A DNA stretch of 42,727 bases from Nitrospirota bacterium (GCA_016217675.1 JACRHC010000117.1:1-42727); one strand, 5' to 3'. Shown: positions 25,289 to 32,113, counted from the stretch's first letter. Translations and numbers: made by a program. The notes: generated from the letters alone by a model not told the origin.

Positions 25289-25807
25289 TCAGAACTTTAC
25301 GATCAGTCCGGTGTATGCGCGCGGATCGTGTTCGTTGCCTGCTCCGGTCTTTGTTATGAAGTCGAAGTATTGCACCCTCACGCCGATGTTCTTCCAGAGG
25401 TCTATATCCGCACCGATATTGAAGATGCTCTTGCCTATGGTCAGATCACCACTGACAGCGTCCTTGTTCGTGAGCATCAGGTAATCAGTAAAAGCCTCGA
25501 CACTGCCGTATTTATATTTCAGCCCGCCGCCTACCAGGAATTGAGATCGCGGAGAGGCTGCGTTGAAACTGTCCAGTGTATCGTTAGCAACAGGGGTGAA
25601 AGAATAGCTGATATCCCAGAGCTTGCCCGCAGTCAGATACCCATGCAGCTTGCCGCCCGCAATGTCCACGCCGGAGCCATCCAGTGCCGTTGATACCTTA
25701 CTGCTGAGAGTTCCTGCCTCCGCAGCACTTGCGATGCTGCAACCTAACCCGTGCACGCTTACCACAAATGCAAACATGATGCTCAGAATCAATGATCTTG
25801 TTCTCAT
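25289..25807 (-). CDS. Secreted outer-membrane beta-barrel-like protein
   Basis: This 172-residue protein has a Sec signal peptide (MRTRSLILSIMFAFVVSVHG..., cut near ASA-AEA, residue 29). It then shows alternating polar and hydrophobic strands such as FLVGGGLKYKYGSVEAFTDY and IGVRVQYFDFITK. It ends in YTGLIVKF with a final Phe, the usual assembly signal of outer-membrane proteins. It sits among lysis genes in the late operon. Possible roles are outer-membrane disruption at lysis or blocking of receptors; neither can be shown from sequence. It looks more like a bacterial than a phage protein. Confidence 0.6.
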   Translation of the reverse strand: MRTRSLILSIMFAFVVSVHGLGCSIASAAEAGTLSSKVSTALDGSGVDIAGGKLHGYLTAGKLWDISYSFTPVANDTLDSFNAASPRSQFLVGGGLKYKYGSVEAFTDYLMLTNKDAVSGDLTIGKSIFNIGADIDLWKNIGVRVQYFDFITKTGAGNEHDPRAYTGLIVKF

Positions 25808-25977
25808 CTTGTCCTCCTAAAAAGTTTTTTTAATGCTCCGACGATTCCGTATTTCGTCAGAGCGCCTTTATCCTTACCTTCAAGCGGGATCTTGATGATC
25901 CCGTCTGCTACAACTCTCTTCTCACCCTCGATCGTGCGCTGAAGATCCGTGACCTTCTGATCAGGTGTGTTATCCAC
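25804..25977 (-). CDS. 57-residue protein, GTG start
   Basis: A GTG at 25975-25977, inside the stop region of the holin-like gene, opens a 57-residue frame (MDNTPDQKVTDLQRTIEGEK..., then GIIKIPLEGKDKGALTKYGI, ending KKLFRRTR). Its TGA overlaps the ATG of the next gene. Such chained overlaps on both sides are typical of real genes in this operon. The function is unknown. Confidence 0.6.
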   Translation of the reverse strand: MDNTPDQKVTDLQRTIEGEKRVVADGIIKIPLEGKDKGALTKYGIVGALKKLFRRTR

Positions 25978-26371
25978 TGGGCTGCAGGTTCTCTATATTT
26001 GGATTCCCGCTTAGCTCCCCGCCTATATTAGGAGGGGTGGCCAAAGGCCGGGGTGGTATGGCTGTTGCCTGCAGTATCTCGTTCTGTTTCTCGACCAGCA
26101 CATTCTGCTGTCTGATGACCGCTGTCTGTGCAACAACTGCGGCCTTCTGCTTGTCCGCCTTGCCGCCGACGCCGAGGACAGAAAACCCTCCGACAATAAA
26201 GGCCACGCTGGTCTCGATGCCGATCTTCGGAAAGCCCTGGTCAGGAAACAGGATGCTGATGATCCCGACAATGCCGGAGAGAATGGAGCCGACTCCGCCG
26301 ATGGTGGTTTTGTACCCGTCGAACTTCTTACCAACGCTGCCTAATATTCTTTCGAGAATCTTATTGATCAT
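25970..26371 (-). CDS. Holin-like membrane protein
   Basis: The ATG at 26371 is chosen because CAGGAGGAATGAA stands directly before it; a longer frame upstream runs through a dispersed repeat. The 133-residue protein has two hydrophobic segments (about 24-42, TTIGGVGSILSGIVGIISIL, and 52-70), a charged linker (KADKQK), a helix, and a C-terminal tail. Part of the tail (PPRPLATPPNIGGEL) is translated from a dispersed repeat. Size, topology and place beside the cell-wall hydrolases suggest a holin. Confidence 0.55.
   Translation of the reverse strand: MINKILERILGSVGKKFDGYKTTIGGVGSILSGIVGIISILFPDQGFPKIGIETSVAFIVGGFSVLGVGGKADKQKAAVVAQTAVIRQQNVLVEKQNEILQATAIPPRPLATPPNIGGELSGNPNIENLQPSG
26012..26058. 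repeat. Dispersed repeat (CTCCCCGCC...GGAGGGGTGGCC) in holin-like gene
   Basis: The element CTCCCCGCCTATATTAGGAG with GGTGGCCAAAGGCCGGGGTGG matches the repeat at 35198-35250 closely. It is read in frame as the C-terminal tail of the holin-like protein. Confidence 0.75.
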
Positions 26372-26382
26372 TTCATTCCTCC

Positions 26383-26429
26383 TGTAGGGGCGCTTGCACT
26401 CCCTTGTGGGGTGTAATTCATTGCGCCCT
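26383..26429. repeat. Dispersed repeat (GTAGGGGCGC...) between lysis genes
   Basis: GTAGGGGCGCTTGCACTCCC and its tail TTCATTGCGCCC belong to the GTAGGGGC family also found at 27032, 29186, 30033 and 31287. It lies between the hydrolase and holin-like genes. Confidence 0.7.
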
Positions 26430-26432
26430 GTA

Positions 26433-27020
26433 TCAGTGTTCCTCAAACCGAAATGGCTTGAAGGGGAAATCGTTCCAGAGCATCACCGGAGTGATGCGCG
26501 ACACATGCCAGTTCCGAAGCAGCGGCTCATCCCGATATTGATCTGTATGCTTATAGTCATCCGCTACTGCAGCAGAACATACGCGGGAGCCCGGCAGATG
26601 AAACGGCACAGGAAATTTGCGGAGAGGCTTGATCCACTTTGAGAGCCCGGAGGCGATCATCAGCGGGAAGCCGAGGGCAAGGCCACTATAGTCATAAGGC
26701 CTGCCAATGCGCGAGACTGCATAATCGATCGCCTGGCCTGCTGCCTTTTTGGTGAGGTCTACCGGCTCCCTGAATACGATCTGGAGACCGGGATCTTCGA
26801 TGCGCTGATCGATGCGGCAATACTGAATGCCCTGAGCTGCGGCCTCGATGCCGATCAGGTGATTGACAACAAGCACGACGTGTGAGGCAGAGAATGTCAC
26901 AGCCTCCTGAAGGGAGCCGAACCAGCTGATGCCGTTTGAGATCAGGTTGCTGTCGCTCTTTGTGAACATGGCAAAGCCCGGCCCGAAGTCTTTTCCATAT
27001 ACCGGCGCGACCTGTTTCAT
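26433..27020 (-). CDS. Permuted NlpC/P60-type hydrolase (YiiX-like)
   Basis: This 195-residue protein has the signs of a circularly permuted papain-like amidase: FTKSDSNLISNGISWF, then SHVVLVVNHLIGIEAAAQG with the conserved His, and later SRVCSAAVADDYKH with the likely catalytic Cys. GRPYDYSGLALGF is also typical. Such enzymes cut peptide bonds in the cell wall. It is encoded directly after the transglycosylase with a 4-bp ATGA overlap, so the two probably work together in lysis. Confidence 0.7.
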   Translation of the reverse strand: MKQVAPVYGKDFGPGFAMFTKSDSNLISNGISWFGSLQEAVTFSASHVVLVVNHLIGIEAAAQGIQYCRIDQRIEDPGLQIVFREPVDLTKKAAGQAIDYAVSRIGRPYDYSGLALGFPLMIASGLSKWIKPLRKFPVPFHLPGSRVCSAAVADDYKHTDQYRDEPLLRNWHVSRITPVMLWNDFPFKPFRFEEH

Positions 27021-27595
27021 GCCGTGGGTCCCGTAGGGGCGTGATTCATCGCGCCCGACTTTATGTAATCAGCCCAGATCCTTTCGACGTAGTCGATCAT
27101 CTGTTTTTCATCGGGATCGTGACCTCTCACAACTTCACGCGGATCTGACAGATGAGGTGCCAGGTTTTCCCAGCAGATCGGGTGCTTGTCGTAAAACAAT
27201 ATATTGATGGCTTTGAAGATGTAGCCCATCCCTCCGTTATATGCGGCCAGTGCCAACTGCCAGTAATCATCTTCAGTGCATTCGTTGATTGCGTTCTTTG
27301 GCAGTGCTGTAATGAAGCGCTTGCAGCCCAGGTATTGCCGACGCAGATACAGGGCTCCTGCATTGAGGTTCTTCTCCGGGTCAAAGAAATCCGCTTCCTT
27401 CAGGCCGAGGTCCTTTGTCCCTGTAGCTGGCATGATCTGAAGCAGACCGCGTGCACCGCAGTGCGATACTGCTATCGGATTGAACGCTGACTCCTGCTTT
27501 ACCTGAGCATAGAGCAGCTCATAAGGGACGCTATGCTTTGCAGCGGCAGCGCGGATAAGCGCGTCGATCTCAGGTGAAGGGCGCGGGGTTGGCAT
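27017..27595 (-). CDS. Lytic transglycosylase (SLT type), endolysin
   Basis: This 192-residue protein is a lytic transglycosylase that cuts the glycan strand of peptidoglycan. The catalytic Glu35 lies in QVKQESAFNP, followed by GARGLLQIMPATG (about 47-59) and the sugar-binding AAYNGG (about 115-120). It lacks a signal peptide, so it needs the holin. The last dozen residues (GAMNHAPTGPTA) are translated from a dispersed repeat. It is the first late gene, with two terminators upstream and the activator gene beyond them. Confidence 0.9.
   Translation of the reverse strand: MPTPRPSPEIDALIRAAAAKHSVPYELLYAQVKQESAFNPIAVSHCGARGLLQIMPATGTKDLGLKEADFFDPEKNLNAGALYLRRQYLGCKRFITALPKNAINECTEDDYWQLALAAYNGGMGYIFKAINILFYDKHPICWENLAPHLSDPREVVRGHDPDEKQMIDYVERIWADYIKSGAMNHAPTGPTA
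27032..27056. repeat. Dispersed repeat (GTAGGGGCGTGATTCATCGC) at transglycosylase 3' end
   Basis: This is a short member of the GTAGGGGC family. It forms the last in-frame codons of the transglycosylase gene and lies just upstream of the next start. Confidence 0.75.
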
Positions 27596-27650
27596 AACCT
27601 ATACCGTCCCCGCCAGGTGCATCTTATGTTTGTGGGATTGGTTCTGTGTA

Positions 27651-27698
27651 AGAAAAAAAGTGGCAGGCCTGAGGGAGGTGAAGCCCAGGGCCTGCCGG
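27651..27698 (-). terminator. Rho-independent terminator before late genes
   Basis: On the minus strand GGCAGGCC and GGCCTGCC form a stem of eight pairs around a 19-base loop, followed by ACTTTTTTTC. It stops transcripts from the early and middle genes ahead of the late operon. Confidence 0.85.
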
Positions 27699-27761
27699 GG
27701 GGTGAAGAAAGCACTGACAGCAGCGAAGAGGTCCTTAGTTGACGATACTTGTAAAAGCATG

Positions 27762-27783
27762 CCCCCATTTTATGGGGGCAGGT
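27762..27783 (-). terminator. Hairpin terminator after the Mor/C-type activator gene
   Basis: TGCCCCCAT and ATGGGGGCA form a nine-pair stem with an AAA loop, and TGCTTTT follows on the minus strand. It lies just downstream of the activator gene. With the next terminator it separates early from late transcription. Confidence 0.75.
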
Positions 27784-27801
27784 GTCCGGGCGTCTTTTAA
27801 A

Positions 27802-28119
27802 CTAATTTAGAAAAGAGAGCTGCTTCTTATTGCGGTCTTCTGCGAGGATCTCATAGACATAGACAAGAGAAAAACCGGTATCGCGGGAGAGCTGCGGCTG
27901 ATTGTCTCCGTTAAAGTTATCGATGATATAGCGCCTCTTGCGGTCGCTGATAATCTCTTTGACGCTCCGGAAATAGAATGCCTGGCTATTGTAGTGACCC
28001 GCAAGAGTGAGGATCACCTGTACGCTCTGCGCGTCATCGAGCAGAGGAGCGAGGAGATCAATCATCTCTTGATAATTCTCATGAAGATCCTCGCGTTTTA
28101 ATCCTTCAAGCCAGTTCAT
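27802..28119 (-). CDS. Mor/C-type late transcription activator
   Basis: This 105-residue protein resembles the Mor/C family that switches on middle and late transcription in Mu. The N-terminal half is a dimerisation part (MIDLLAPLLDDAQSVQVILT). The C-terminal helix-turn-helix has YIIDNFNGDNQPQLSRDTGF and SLVYVYEIL, the pattern typical of Mor (NGxNxxxLAxxYxLSxxxVYxIL). Its place, last before the terminators and the first late gene, is that of Mu C. It likely activates a promoter within 27600-27650. Confidence 0.8.
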   Translation of the reverse strand: MNWLEGLKREDLHENYQEMIDLLAPLLDDAQSVQVILTLAGHYNSQAFYFRSVKEIISDRKRRYIIDNFNGDNQPQLSRDTGFSLVYVYEILAEDRNKKQLSFLN

Positions 28120-28125
28120 TGCACC

Positions 28126-28284
28126 CTAACAAGGCCTCACTTCAATTTGCCCCGTGGTAAATAATGTTTCCGCATCTGTGCCTTCCTCTGCTAATTCATA
28201 AAAATATTTAGATAATCTCAGGAAGGCATCGTCAATGTTTTCGGCTTCAAATGTCACATCTGCTTTCAACTGAAAGGATTTCAT
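28126..28284 (-). CDS. 52-residue protein of unknown function
   Basis: The ATG at 28284 has GGAGG nine bases upstream, so I prefer it to a longer frame. The protein (MKSFQLKADVTFEAENIDDA..., ending GQIEVRPC) is predicted to be alpha/beta. The style recalls small phage proteins with a ferredoxin-like fold. It lies immediately upstream of the activator gene, spaced 6 bp. Confidence 0.65.
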   Translation of the reverse strand: MKSFQLKADVTFEAENIDDAFLRLSKYFYELAEEGTDAETLFTTGQIEVRPC

Positions 28285-28304
28285 GGTGATTAACCTCCAA
28301 TGAG

Positions 28305-28526
28305 TTACGTCAGTTTTTTCCCGCATTGCGGGCAGTGATTGAGCCTATGCACACAAATAGGCTGATGCTCTGCATCGTAAGATATCAGAGAATCAATGCC
28401 TCGGGCAATATGCTGCTTCATCACCCTGCAGCAGACCCTCTCATCACTCCCCTCCTTACCAAGGAGGGGCTGGTGGTGATTCCTCAGATCTTCCCATAGG
28501 GCTTTGCTTTCAGCGTCGCAGCTCAC
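28305..28526 (-). CDS. Small protein with C-terminal zinc-ribbon half
   Basis: This 73-residue frame starts with GTG overlapping the previous stop (GTGA). The end, LNHCPQCGKKLT, is a common zinc-ribbon tail, and a Cys pair (VCC) lies in the middle. Residues 17-27 (HHQPLLGKEGSDE) are translated from a dispersed repeat. The function is unknown. Confidence 0.6.
   Translation of the reverse strand: MSCDAESKALWEDLRNHHQPLLGKEGSDERVCCRVMKQHIARGIDSLISYDAEHQPICVHRLNHCPQCGKKLT
28446..28481. repeat. Dispersed repeat (CTCCCCTCCTTACCAAGGAG) in small gene
   Basis: This palindromic element, CTCCCCTCCTTACC/GGAGGGGCTGG, encodes LLGKEG in frame. Close relatives are at 31728 and, with changes, 35198. Confidence 0.75.
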
Positions 28527-28900
28527 GGCCTCAGGTCCTTCGGCTCCATGATCCAGACCTTGATGCCGTACACGTCGGCAACCGCCTCGATCCGTTTGAG
28601 AAAGCGACGGTCTGACTGCCGCTCAAGGATCAGCACAACTCCCGGAGTGCGATCCGTGCGAAGGGAATAATAAAGAGCCTGGCCGATAGACTCCGCCCAC
28701 TTGCCGGCAAAGTCGAATTCGATCGCGTATTCGTTGGTCAGGCAATCAACCCGCGTATCGTCAGGCAGCAGATACTCTGTCGTGCCATGATGCTGCTCGC
28801 ACCAGACCGCCTGATATTCTTTTTCGAGATGCTTATGCGCGGCAAGCGCCGTTGTAGCGGTAAGACATAAGACGATAAACCATGAGCATATTTTTACCAT
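28523..28900 (-). CDS. Secreted PDDEXK-like phage protein
   Basis: This 125-residue protein begins with a Sec signal peptide (MVKICSWFIVLCLTATTALA). The body has YAIEFDFAGKWAESIGQALY and PGVVLILERQSDRRFLKRIE, a pattern of small nuclease-fold (PDDEXK-like) proteins found in Mu-like phages. Export of a nuclease-like protein could protect against incoming DNA, but this is a guess. The start lies inside the gp16-like gene (7-bp overlap). Confidence 0.5.
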   Translation of the reverse strand: MVKICSWFIVLCLTATTALAAHKHLEKEYQAVWCEQHHGTTEYLLPDDTRVDCLTNEYAIEFDFAGKWAESIGQALYYSLRTDRTPGVVLILERQSDRRFLKRIEAVADVYGIKVWIMEPKDLRP

Positions 28901-29457
28901 CTGTAATTCCCTCCCTCGCTTGCTGGTCTGTCGTAGAACTGCTGGCCCTGCTGCGCCTTGATTGAATCCTCATTCTGCTGCCGGGCCTTCATTGCCTTTA
29001 ATGCCTCGATGACTTTCTGCGCCTGCTTTGCCGTGGCAACGCGCTCGATCTGCATATACTTCTTGAGCCAGCGGTCATAACCATCAGGCATGATGCGCCA
29101 GCGGATATCCGCCTTCAGGTGCAGGATCATCTTGAGCTGCTCGTTCGTCACCATCTGAGTGATCGAGGGCGGCAATTTGCGTTTTGTAGGGGCAGGGTCT
29201 CCCTGCCCTGTATTGGTCGGGGGAACCCCGCCCCTACGTACAATTTTAAAACCCTTCGCCTTCAGGTGATCAATCAGGGCAGAGGCCTCTGCATAGGTCA
29301 TGGCCTTACAGGACGGATGCGCAGGGTCCATGTCCCAGCTCGTCGGTGAGAACTTGATCAGTAATGCCCGATATTCCTCATCCGTGATTTTAAGCTTCGC
29401 CTTCGCGATGTGCAAGAGCTTGATCTGCACGCTGTCTATTTTACGCGGCTCAGTCAT
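28894..29457 (-). CDS. Mu gp16-like early protein (DUF1018)
   Basis: This 187-residue protein matches the Mu gp16 family (DUF1018): KIDSVQIKLLHIAKAKLKIT, DEEYRALLIKF, then AEASALIDHLKAKGFKIVRR. A C-terminal region follows with ITQMVTNEQLKMILHLKADI. About 17 residues between (GGVPPTNTGQGDPAPTK) are translated from a dispersed repeat, again in frame. The start at 29457 is preceded by GGAGG. Its exact role in Mu is unknown. Confidence 0.85.
   Translation of the reverse strand: MTEPRKIDSVQIKLLHIAKAKLKITDEEYRALLIKFSPTSWDMDPAHPSCKAMTYAEASALIDHLKAKGFKIVRRGGVPPTNTGQGDPAPTKRKLPPSITQMVTNEQLKMILHLKADIRWRIMPDGYDRWLKKYMQIERVATAKQAQKVIEALKAMKARQQNEDSIKAQQGQQFYDRPASEGGNYRW
29186..29237. repeat. Dispersed repeat (GTAGGGGCAGGG...GCCCCTAC) in gp16-like gene
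   Basis: This 52-bp element has GTAGGGGC and GCCCCTAC ends and inner GGGTCTCCCTGCCCTG. It is one of the clearest members of the GTAGGGGC family. It is read through in frame by the gp16-like gene. Confidence 0.85.
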
Positions 29458-29461
29458 GGTT

Positions 29462-29590
29462 TCACCTCCGCCTTTTCTTCGACGTCTTTCCCTTATCTTT
29501 TTTCGTGCCACCATCAAATTGGCTAATCGCCCACCCACAAAAGATCATGAACCCTATCCCTAAAATAACCAATGCCGTATTTTCATCCAT
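29462..29590 (-). CDS. 42-residue membrane protein
   Basis: A GGAGG six bases before the ATG at 29590 opens a 42-residue frame starting MDENTALVILGIGFMIFCGW. A single transmembrane helix (about 4-23) is followed by a very basic tail (KKDKGKTSKKRRR). The gene ends 4 bp before the gp16-like start, and its last codons supply the GGAGG for that gene. The function is unknown. Confidence 0.6.
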   Translation of the reverse strand: MDENTALVILGIGFMIFCGWAISQFDGGTKKDKGKTSKKRRR

Positions 29591-29670
29591 GCCTCACCTC
29601 CAACCAGTCATACGAGCGGACTATCGCCGCTCAATTCATTGTTCTCTCCCTCCGCTTCGCTCCGGGAAAG

Positions 29671-29775
29671 AATGCGGCAGTGAGCGGCTCGTGCCTGTTC
29701 CTCCCCTACGCTACGCTGCGGGGAGAACCAGGCACTCGAACGGACTCCCCTTCGGGGGCCGCTCACTGCCGCATT
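29671..29775. repeat. Long inverted repeat with perfect 18-bp arms
   Basis: AATGCGGCAGTGAGCGGC (29671-29688) and GCCGCTCACTGCCGCATT (29758-29775) are perfect complements. Inside, TGCCTG/CAGGCA and TCCCC/GGGGA give a second stem. It fills the gap between a winged-helix gene and the small membrane protein gene. It resembles a host dispersed element (REP or MITE type) and could also act as an RNA structure in the early transcript. Confidence 0.65.
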
Positions 29776-29780
29776 AGCCC

Positions 29781-30008
29781 TCATACAAACAACCTCTCGC
29801 TATTCAGCCTGTATTCATACCGGCCCTTGCCCGCACACCGGCATTCAACTTCTATGCCGTTTGCCCTCAGCTCGCTGATCGCCGAGCCCACAGCGCAGAG
29901 AGATGTCTGCATCATGATGTCGAACGTGCCATGCCATTGCCGATCCTGTAATACCTCCAAGACCTTCTGCAGTCTTTCGCTCGTCTCTATTTGCGCTGCG
30001 TGTCTCAT
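29781..30008 (-). CDS. Small winged-helix DNA-binding protein
   Basis: This 75-residue protein has a winged helix-turn-helix: RLQKVLEVLQDRQWHGTFDI, then the recognition-type helix CAVGSAISELRANGIEVECR and a wing, GKGRYEYRL. Such small regulators are common in early regions of transposable phages. Which promoter it acts on is unknown. Confidence 0.65.
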   Translation of the reverse strand: MRHAAQIETSERLQKVLEVLQDRQWHGTFDIMMQTSLCAVGSAISELRANGIEVECRCAGKGRYEYRLNSERLFV

Positions 30009-30032
30009 TTGTCTTTTTTCATGGCCTCACAT

Positions 30033-30086
30033 GTAGGGGCGTGATTCATCACGTCCAATACCGGGCGCAATAAATTTCGCCCCTAC
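30033..30086. repeat. Dispersed repeat (GTAGGGGCGTGA...GCCCCTAC), intergenic
   Basis: The element has GTAGGGGC and GCCCCTAC ends and inner halves TTCATCACG and GGGCGCAATAAATTTC. It fills the gap between the HU-like gene and the winged-helix gene. It is the only full member of this family lying outside a gene here. Confidence 0.85.
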
Positions 30087-30100
30087 GAATCAAACCACGA

Positions 30101-30379
30101 TTATTTCAGACGTTCCTTCAGCTCCTTGCTTACGCTGAAACTCACCTTCTTCCCTGCCGGGATCTGTACCGCCTCCCCGGTCTTCGGGTTCCGGCCTGTG
30201 CGTGCCTTGGTCTCCTTCACCTTGAACGCTCCGAACCCTTTGAGCATTACGTTGTCACCGGATGCCAGTGCGTCAGTGATCGCAATAAGCACGGTGTTCA
30301 CATAGCCCTCTGCCTGCTCCTTTGTCTTGATGTCCAACCACTCCGCCTTCATCTTTGCTGTCAGTTCTGCTTTTGTCAT
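30101..30379 (-). CDS. HU/IHF-family DNA-bending protein
   Basis: This 92-residue protein is a member of the HU family that bends DNA. Hallmarks are the GFGAFKVKE strand (about 50), the arm ARTGRNPKTGEAVQIPA (about 60-76) and the C-terminal helix VSFSVSKELKERLK. In Mu, host HU and IHF are needed for transposition; this phage carries its own. The gene overlaps the small protein gene upstream by 4 bp. Confidence 0.95.
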   Translation of the reverse strand: MTKAELTAKMKAEWLDIKTKEQAEGYVNTVLIAITDALASGDNVMLKGFGAFKVKETKARTGRNPKTGEAVQIPAGKKVSFSVSKELKERLK

Positions 30380-30567
30380 ACGTTCTCCTTTTCAAGTTTT
30401 CTCAGCCTCGCCGTTAATAGCTTTATGGCCGTTTTTCTTTCCGCTTTTTTATTCCATACTTCAATCGCTTTCCGGATCGTCGCCACATCAGCTTTTTTCA
30501 GTTCTGATTTAAAGTTGTGATCACTGGGCGGACAATTAGTCAGCCAGATTAATGTTGTATCGCTCAT
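30376..30567 (-). CDS. Small early protein of unknown function
   Basis: This 63-residue, helical and basic protein (MSDTTLIWLTNCPPSDHNFK..., ending LLTARLRKLEKENV) is linked by 4-bp overlaps to both HU-like and Gam genes. Such proteins lie beside gam in several Mu-like phages. No function is known to me. Confidence 0.65.
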   Translation of the reverse strand: MSDTTLIWLTNCPPSDHNFKSELKKADVATIRKAIEVWNKKAERKTAIKLLTARLRKLEKENV

Positions 30568-31124
30568 GCTGCCCTCAGTTTCTTGGCCGCCGCATCTAAA
30601 TCTTTTGAGGCGTTCGTCTCGACCCAGAACTCATCGTCCTGGGCAACCCTGAGCCCGCATTTAGCAAGTTCCACGGCATTCAACACTTCAGCCCTATCGT
30701 CGGCCAATATCGCTTCCTTGTCGATCTGAGGCACGTCACGCACGTATTGCGGCATGAGCATCTGGAGCGAGTTAAGCGCCACATCGAATTTGACCGCGAT
30801 CTTCTTGATCAGCGCCACGGTCGGCTGAGACACCCGGAAGCCAAAGGAACCGAACGGGGTCTCGATGCTGCGCTTCTCCCAAGTGCCGACATCCTCACCG
30901 GCCCATGCTTCAACTTCCTTTATGAGCAGTGCCTTCTCTGCCTCAAGCCCTGGCCTGCCGCCCTTGCGCTGCATATCAGAATGTTCCTGCCGGACCTCTG
31001 CAATTGCATTGGCCTCGTCCAGGTCCCATGTTGCCAGATGCCTGTCTATCTCGTTCAGCTTCGACATTGCAGCCTCAGCCTGCGCCCTCGACGTGATCGT
31101 GTTTTTCGGTTTTAATCGTGCCAT
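30564..31124 (-). CDS. gam: Host nuclease inhibitor Gam
   Basis: This 186-residue protein is of the Mu Gam family (PF07352). Gam binds DNA ends like Ku and shields them from host exonucleases. Family features are the N-terminal coiled coil (AEAAMSKLNEIDRHLATWDL, about 15-50), then VGTWEKRSIETPFGSFGFRV (about 95), and a C-terminal part with EFWVETNASKDL. Its place between MuB and gp16 matches Mu. Confidence 0.92.
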   Translation of the reverse strand: MARLKPKNTITSRAQAEAAMSKLNEIDRHLATWDLDEANAIAEVRQEHSDMQRKGGRPGLEAEKALLIKEVEAWAGEDVGTWEKRSIETPFGSFGFRVSQPTVALIKKIAVKFDVALNSLQMLMPQYVRDVPQIDKEAILADDRAEVLNAVELAKCGLRVAQDDEFWVETNASKDLDAAAKKLRAA

Positions 31125-31125
31125 A

Positions 31126-31338
31126 TCAGTTCGTTCTCCTTTTGATTTCTTCCTGCCCCACTGTGTGGGGTATAAGGTTTAATTTACGTGCTGCCTTTCC
31201 AAGTGCATCTCGCCTGATTATTGTGATCAGTGCTTCATATACGGCTACACGTCCATGTGCATTGATAAGTGCCTGCAGTTGTTCCCGTAGGGGCAGGTCT
31301 TGCGCCTGCCCGGCTGTCCTGTCTCCTTCCATCCTCAC
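31126..31338 (-). CDS. Small early protein, helical
   Basis: This 70-residue protein contains LQALINAHGRVAVYEALITI, a pattern found in small proteins of Mu-like early regions. Its N-terminal residues (about 8-17, TAGQAQDLPL) are translated from a short dispersed repeat. It ends two bases before the Gam start. No function is known. Confidence 0.6.
   Translation of the reverse strand: MRMEGDRTAGQAQDLPLREQLQALINAHGRVAVYEALITIIRRDALGKAARKLNLIPHTVGQEEIKRRTN
31287..31311. repeat. Dispersed repeat (GTAGGGGCAGGTCTTGCGCC) near 5' end of small gene
   Basis: This is a short palindromic member of the GTAGGGGC family, read in frame by the 70-residue protein gene. Confidence 0.7.
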
Positions 31339-31622
31339 ACCCCCGCATAGGCGCTGCTTAAGGCACCTACTGTTGGTCTTGTGCGGCCTACTCTGAACTT
31401 GCCACCCTTGTAGAAGACCAGTGCCTCTACATCACCGCGCATTACTCTCTCCCTTGCCCTCTCGATCACCTTACAGATTGCGCAGATCTGATCAGGCGAG
31501 CGTGTCTCGATCTCGCAGCACATCAAGCAGATGCCGGGCTTGCTGTTCCAACGGCTTGCCTTGTCAACGTCCGCAAATATTCGTTTCAGATTCAGCGATG
31601 CATCCCATGCCTTTTCCATCAT
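31335..31622 (-). CDS. Cys-rich small early protein, zinc-binding type
   Basis: The ATG at 31622, overlapping the previous stop and preceded by GGGAGG, gives 95 residues; a longer frame would run through a dispersed repeat. The Cys pattern CLMCCEIETRSPDQICAICK (about 31-50) is a likely zinc site. The C-terminus has ALVFYKGGKFRVGRTRPTVG. The last codons contain ACCTACTGTTGG in reverse, a core shared with repeats at 33371 and 33505. The function is unknown. Confidence 0.55.
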   Translation of the reverse strand: MMEKAWDASLNLKRIFADVDKASRWNSKPGICLMCCEIETRSPDQICAICKVIERARERVMRGDVEALVFYKGGKFRVGRTRPTVGALSSAYAGV

Positions 31623-31804
31623 CGCCCTCCCAATACGTCCCATGCCGCAAACAGCAGCATGACTGAGGCCCAGAGTGCAATTGATCCGCAGATTCCTGTG
31701 AGGAATAACAACACATGTTCTCTTAACCGCCCCCATCCCCTCCTTGGTAAGGAGGGGAGAGAGGGGAGGTGTGTGTTGGTATCGTTTCCTGTTATAATCT
31801 TCAT
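31619..31804 (-). CDS. 61-residue membrane protein with repeat-encoded N-terminus
   Basis: The ATG overlaps the upstream stop (ATGA) and the TGA overlaps the next start, so the frame fits the operon. Residues 12-27 (LPSLPSLPRRGWGRLR) are translated from a dispersed repeat. A membrane helix follows (about 31-54, LLFLTGICGSIALWASVMLL). Confidence 0.5.
   Translation of the reverse strand: MKIITGNDTNTHLPSLPSLPRRGWGRLREHVLLFLTGICGSIALWASVMLLFAAWDVLGGR
31728..31772. repeat. Dispersed repeat (CCATCCCCTCCTTGGTAAGG) in small membrane gene
   Basis: This palindromic element (CCATCCCCTCCTT...AAGGAGGGGAGAGAGGGGAGG) is a relative of the one at 28446, translated in frame. Confidence 0.75.
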
Positions 31805-32103
31805 GCTGCACTTCTCCTTGTCCCCTCCAATGAACCGGGAGGAGTTGCGGTTGTCCCCAGGTCCCGACCTTCCCCGGTCGGGACCATCTTTTTGTCCATC
31901 GCCTCATTCAGGCTCTTCATATAGCACTCCTTGCCGCAGGCGAAATACTGAAAGGACTCAGGGTAAAAGCCACCGCCTGCCGGTGCGACCGTCAGCATCA
32001 ACATGCCGGTCCTGTTCGTTGCAATGTTGAAGTAATAACCACCCTCGGTCTTCCGGTCCTTTTTGCAGCCCTCGCACTTGAATAGTTGAATCGCAGGTTC
32101 CAT
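31801..32103 (-). CDS. Zinc-ribbon-like small early protein
   Basis: This 100-residue protein starts MEPAIQLFKCEGCKKDRKTE and has a second pair in FACGKECYMKSL (about 55-66), giving CxxC...CxxxC, a likely zinc ribbon. A low-complexity tail follows. It lies 10 bp after MuB and heads a set of overlapping small genes. The function is unknown. Confidence 0.6.
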   Translation of the reverse strand: MEPAIQLFKCEGCKKDRKTEGGYYFNIATNRTGMLMLTVAPAGGGFYPESFQYFACGKECYMKSLNEAMDKKMVPTGEGRDLGTTATPPGSLEGTRRSAA

Positions 32104-32113
32104 CGTTGCCTCC

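Noticed and set aside
24041..31772. CRISPR array built from the short palindromic repeats
   Set aside because: The repeats are widely and unevenly spaced, differ in family and are mostly inside genes; no cas gene is seen.
31335..31907. 190-residue version of the Cys-rich early gene
   Set aside because: The extension overlaps another coupled gene and runs through a dispersed repeat; the start at 31622 has a ribosome site and an overlap with the upstream stop.
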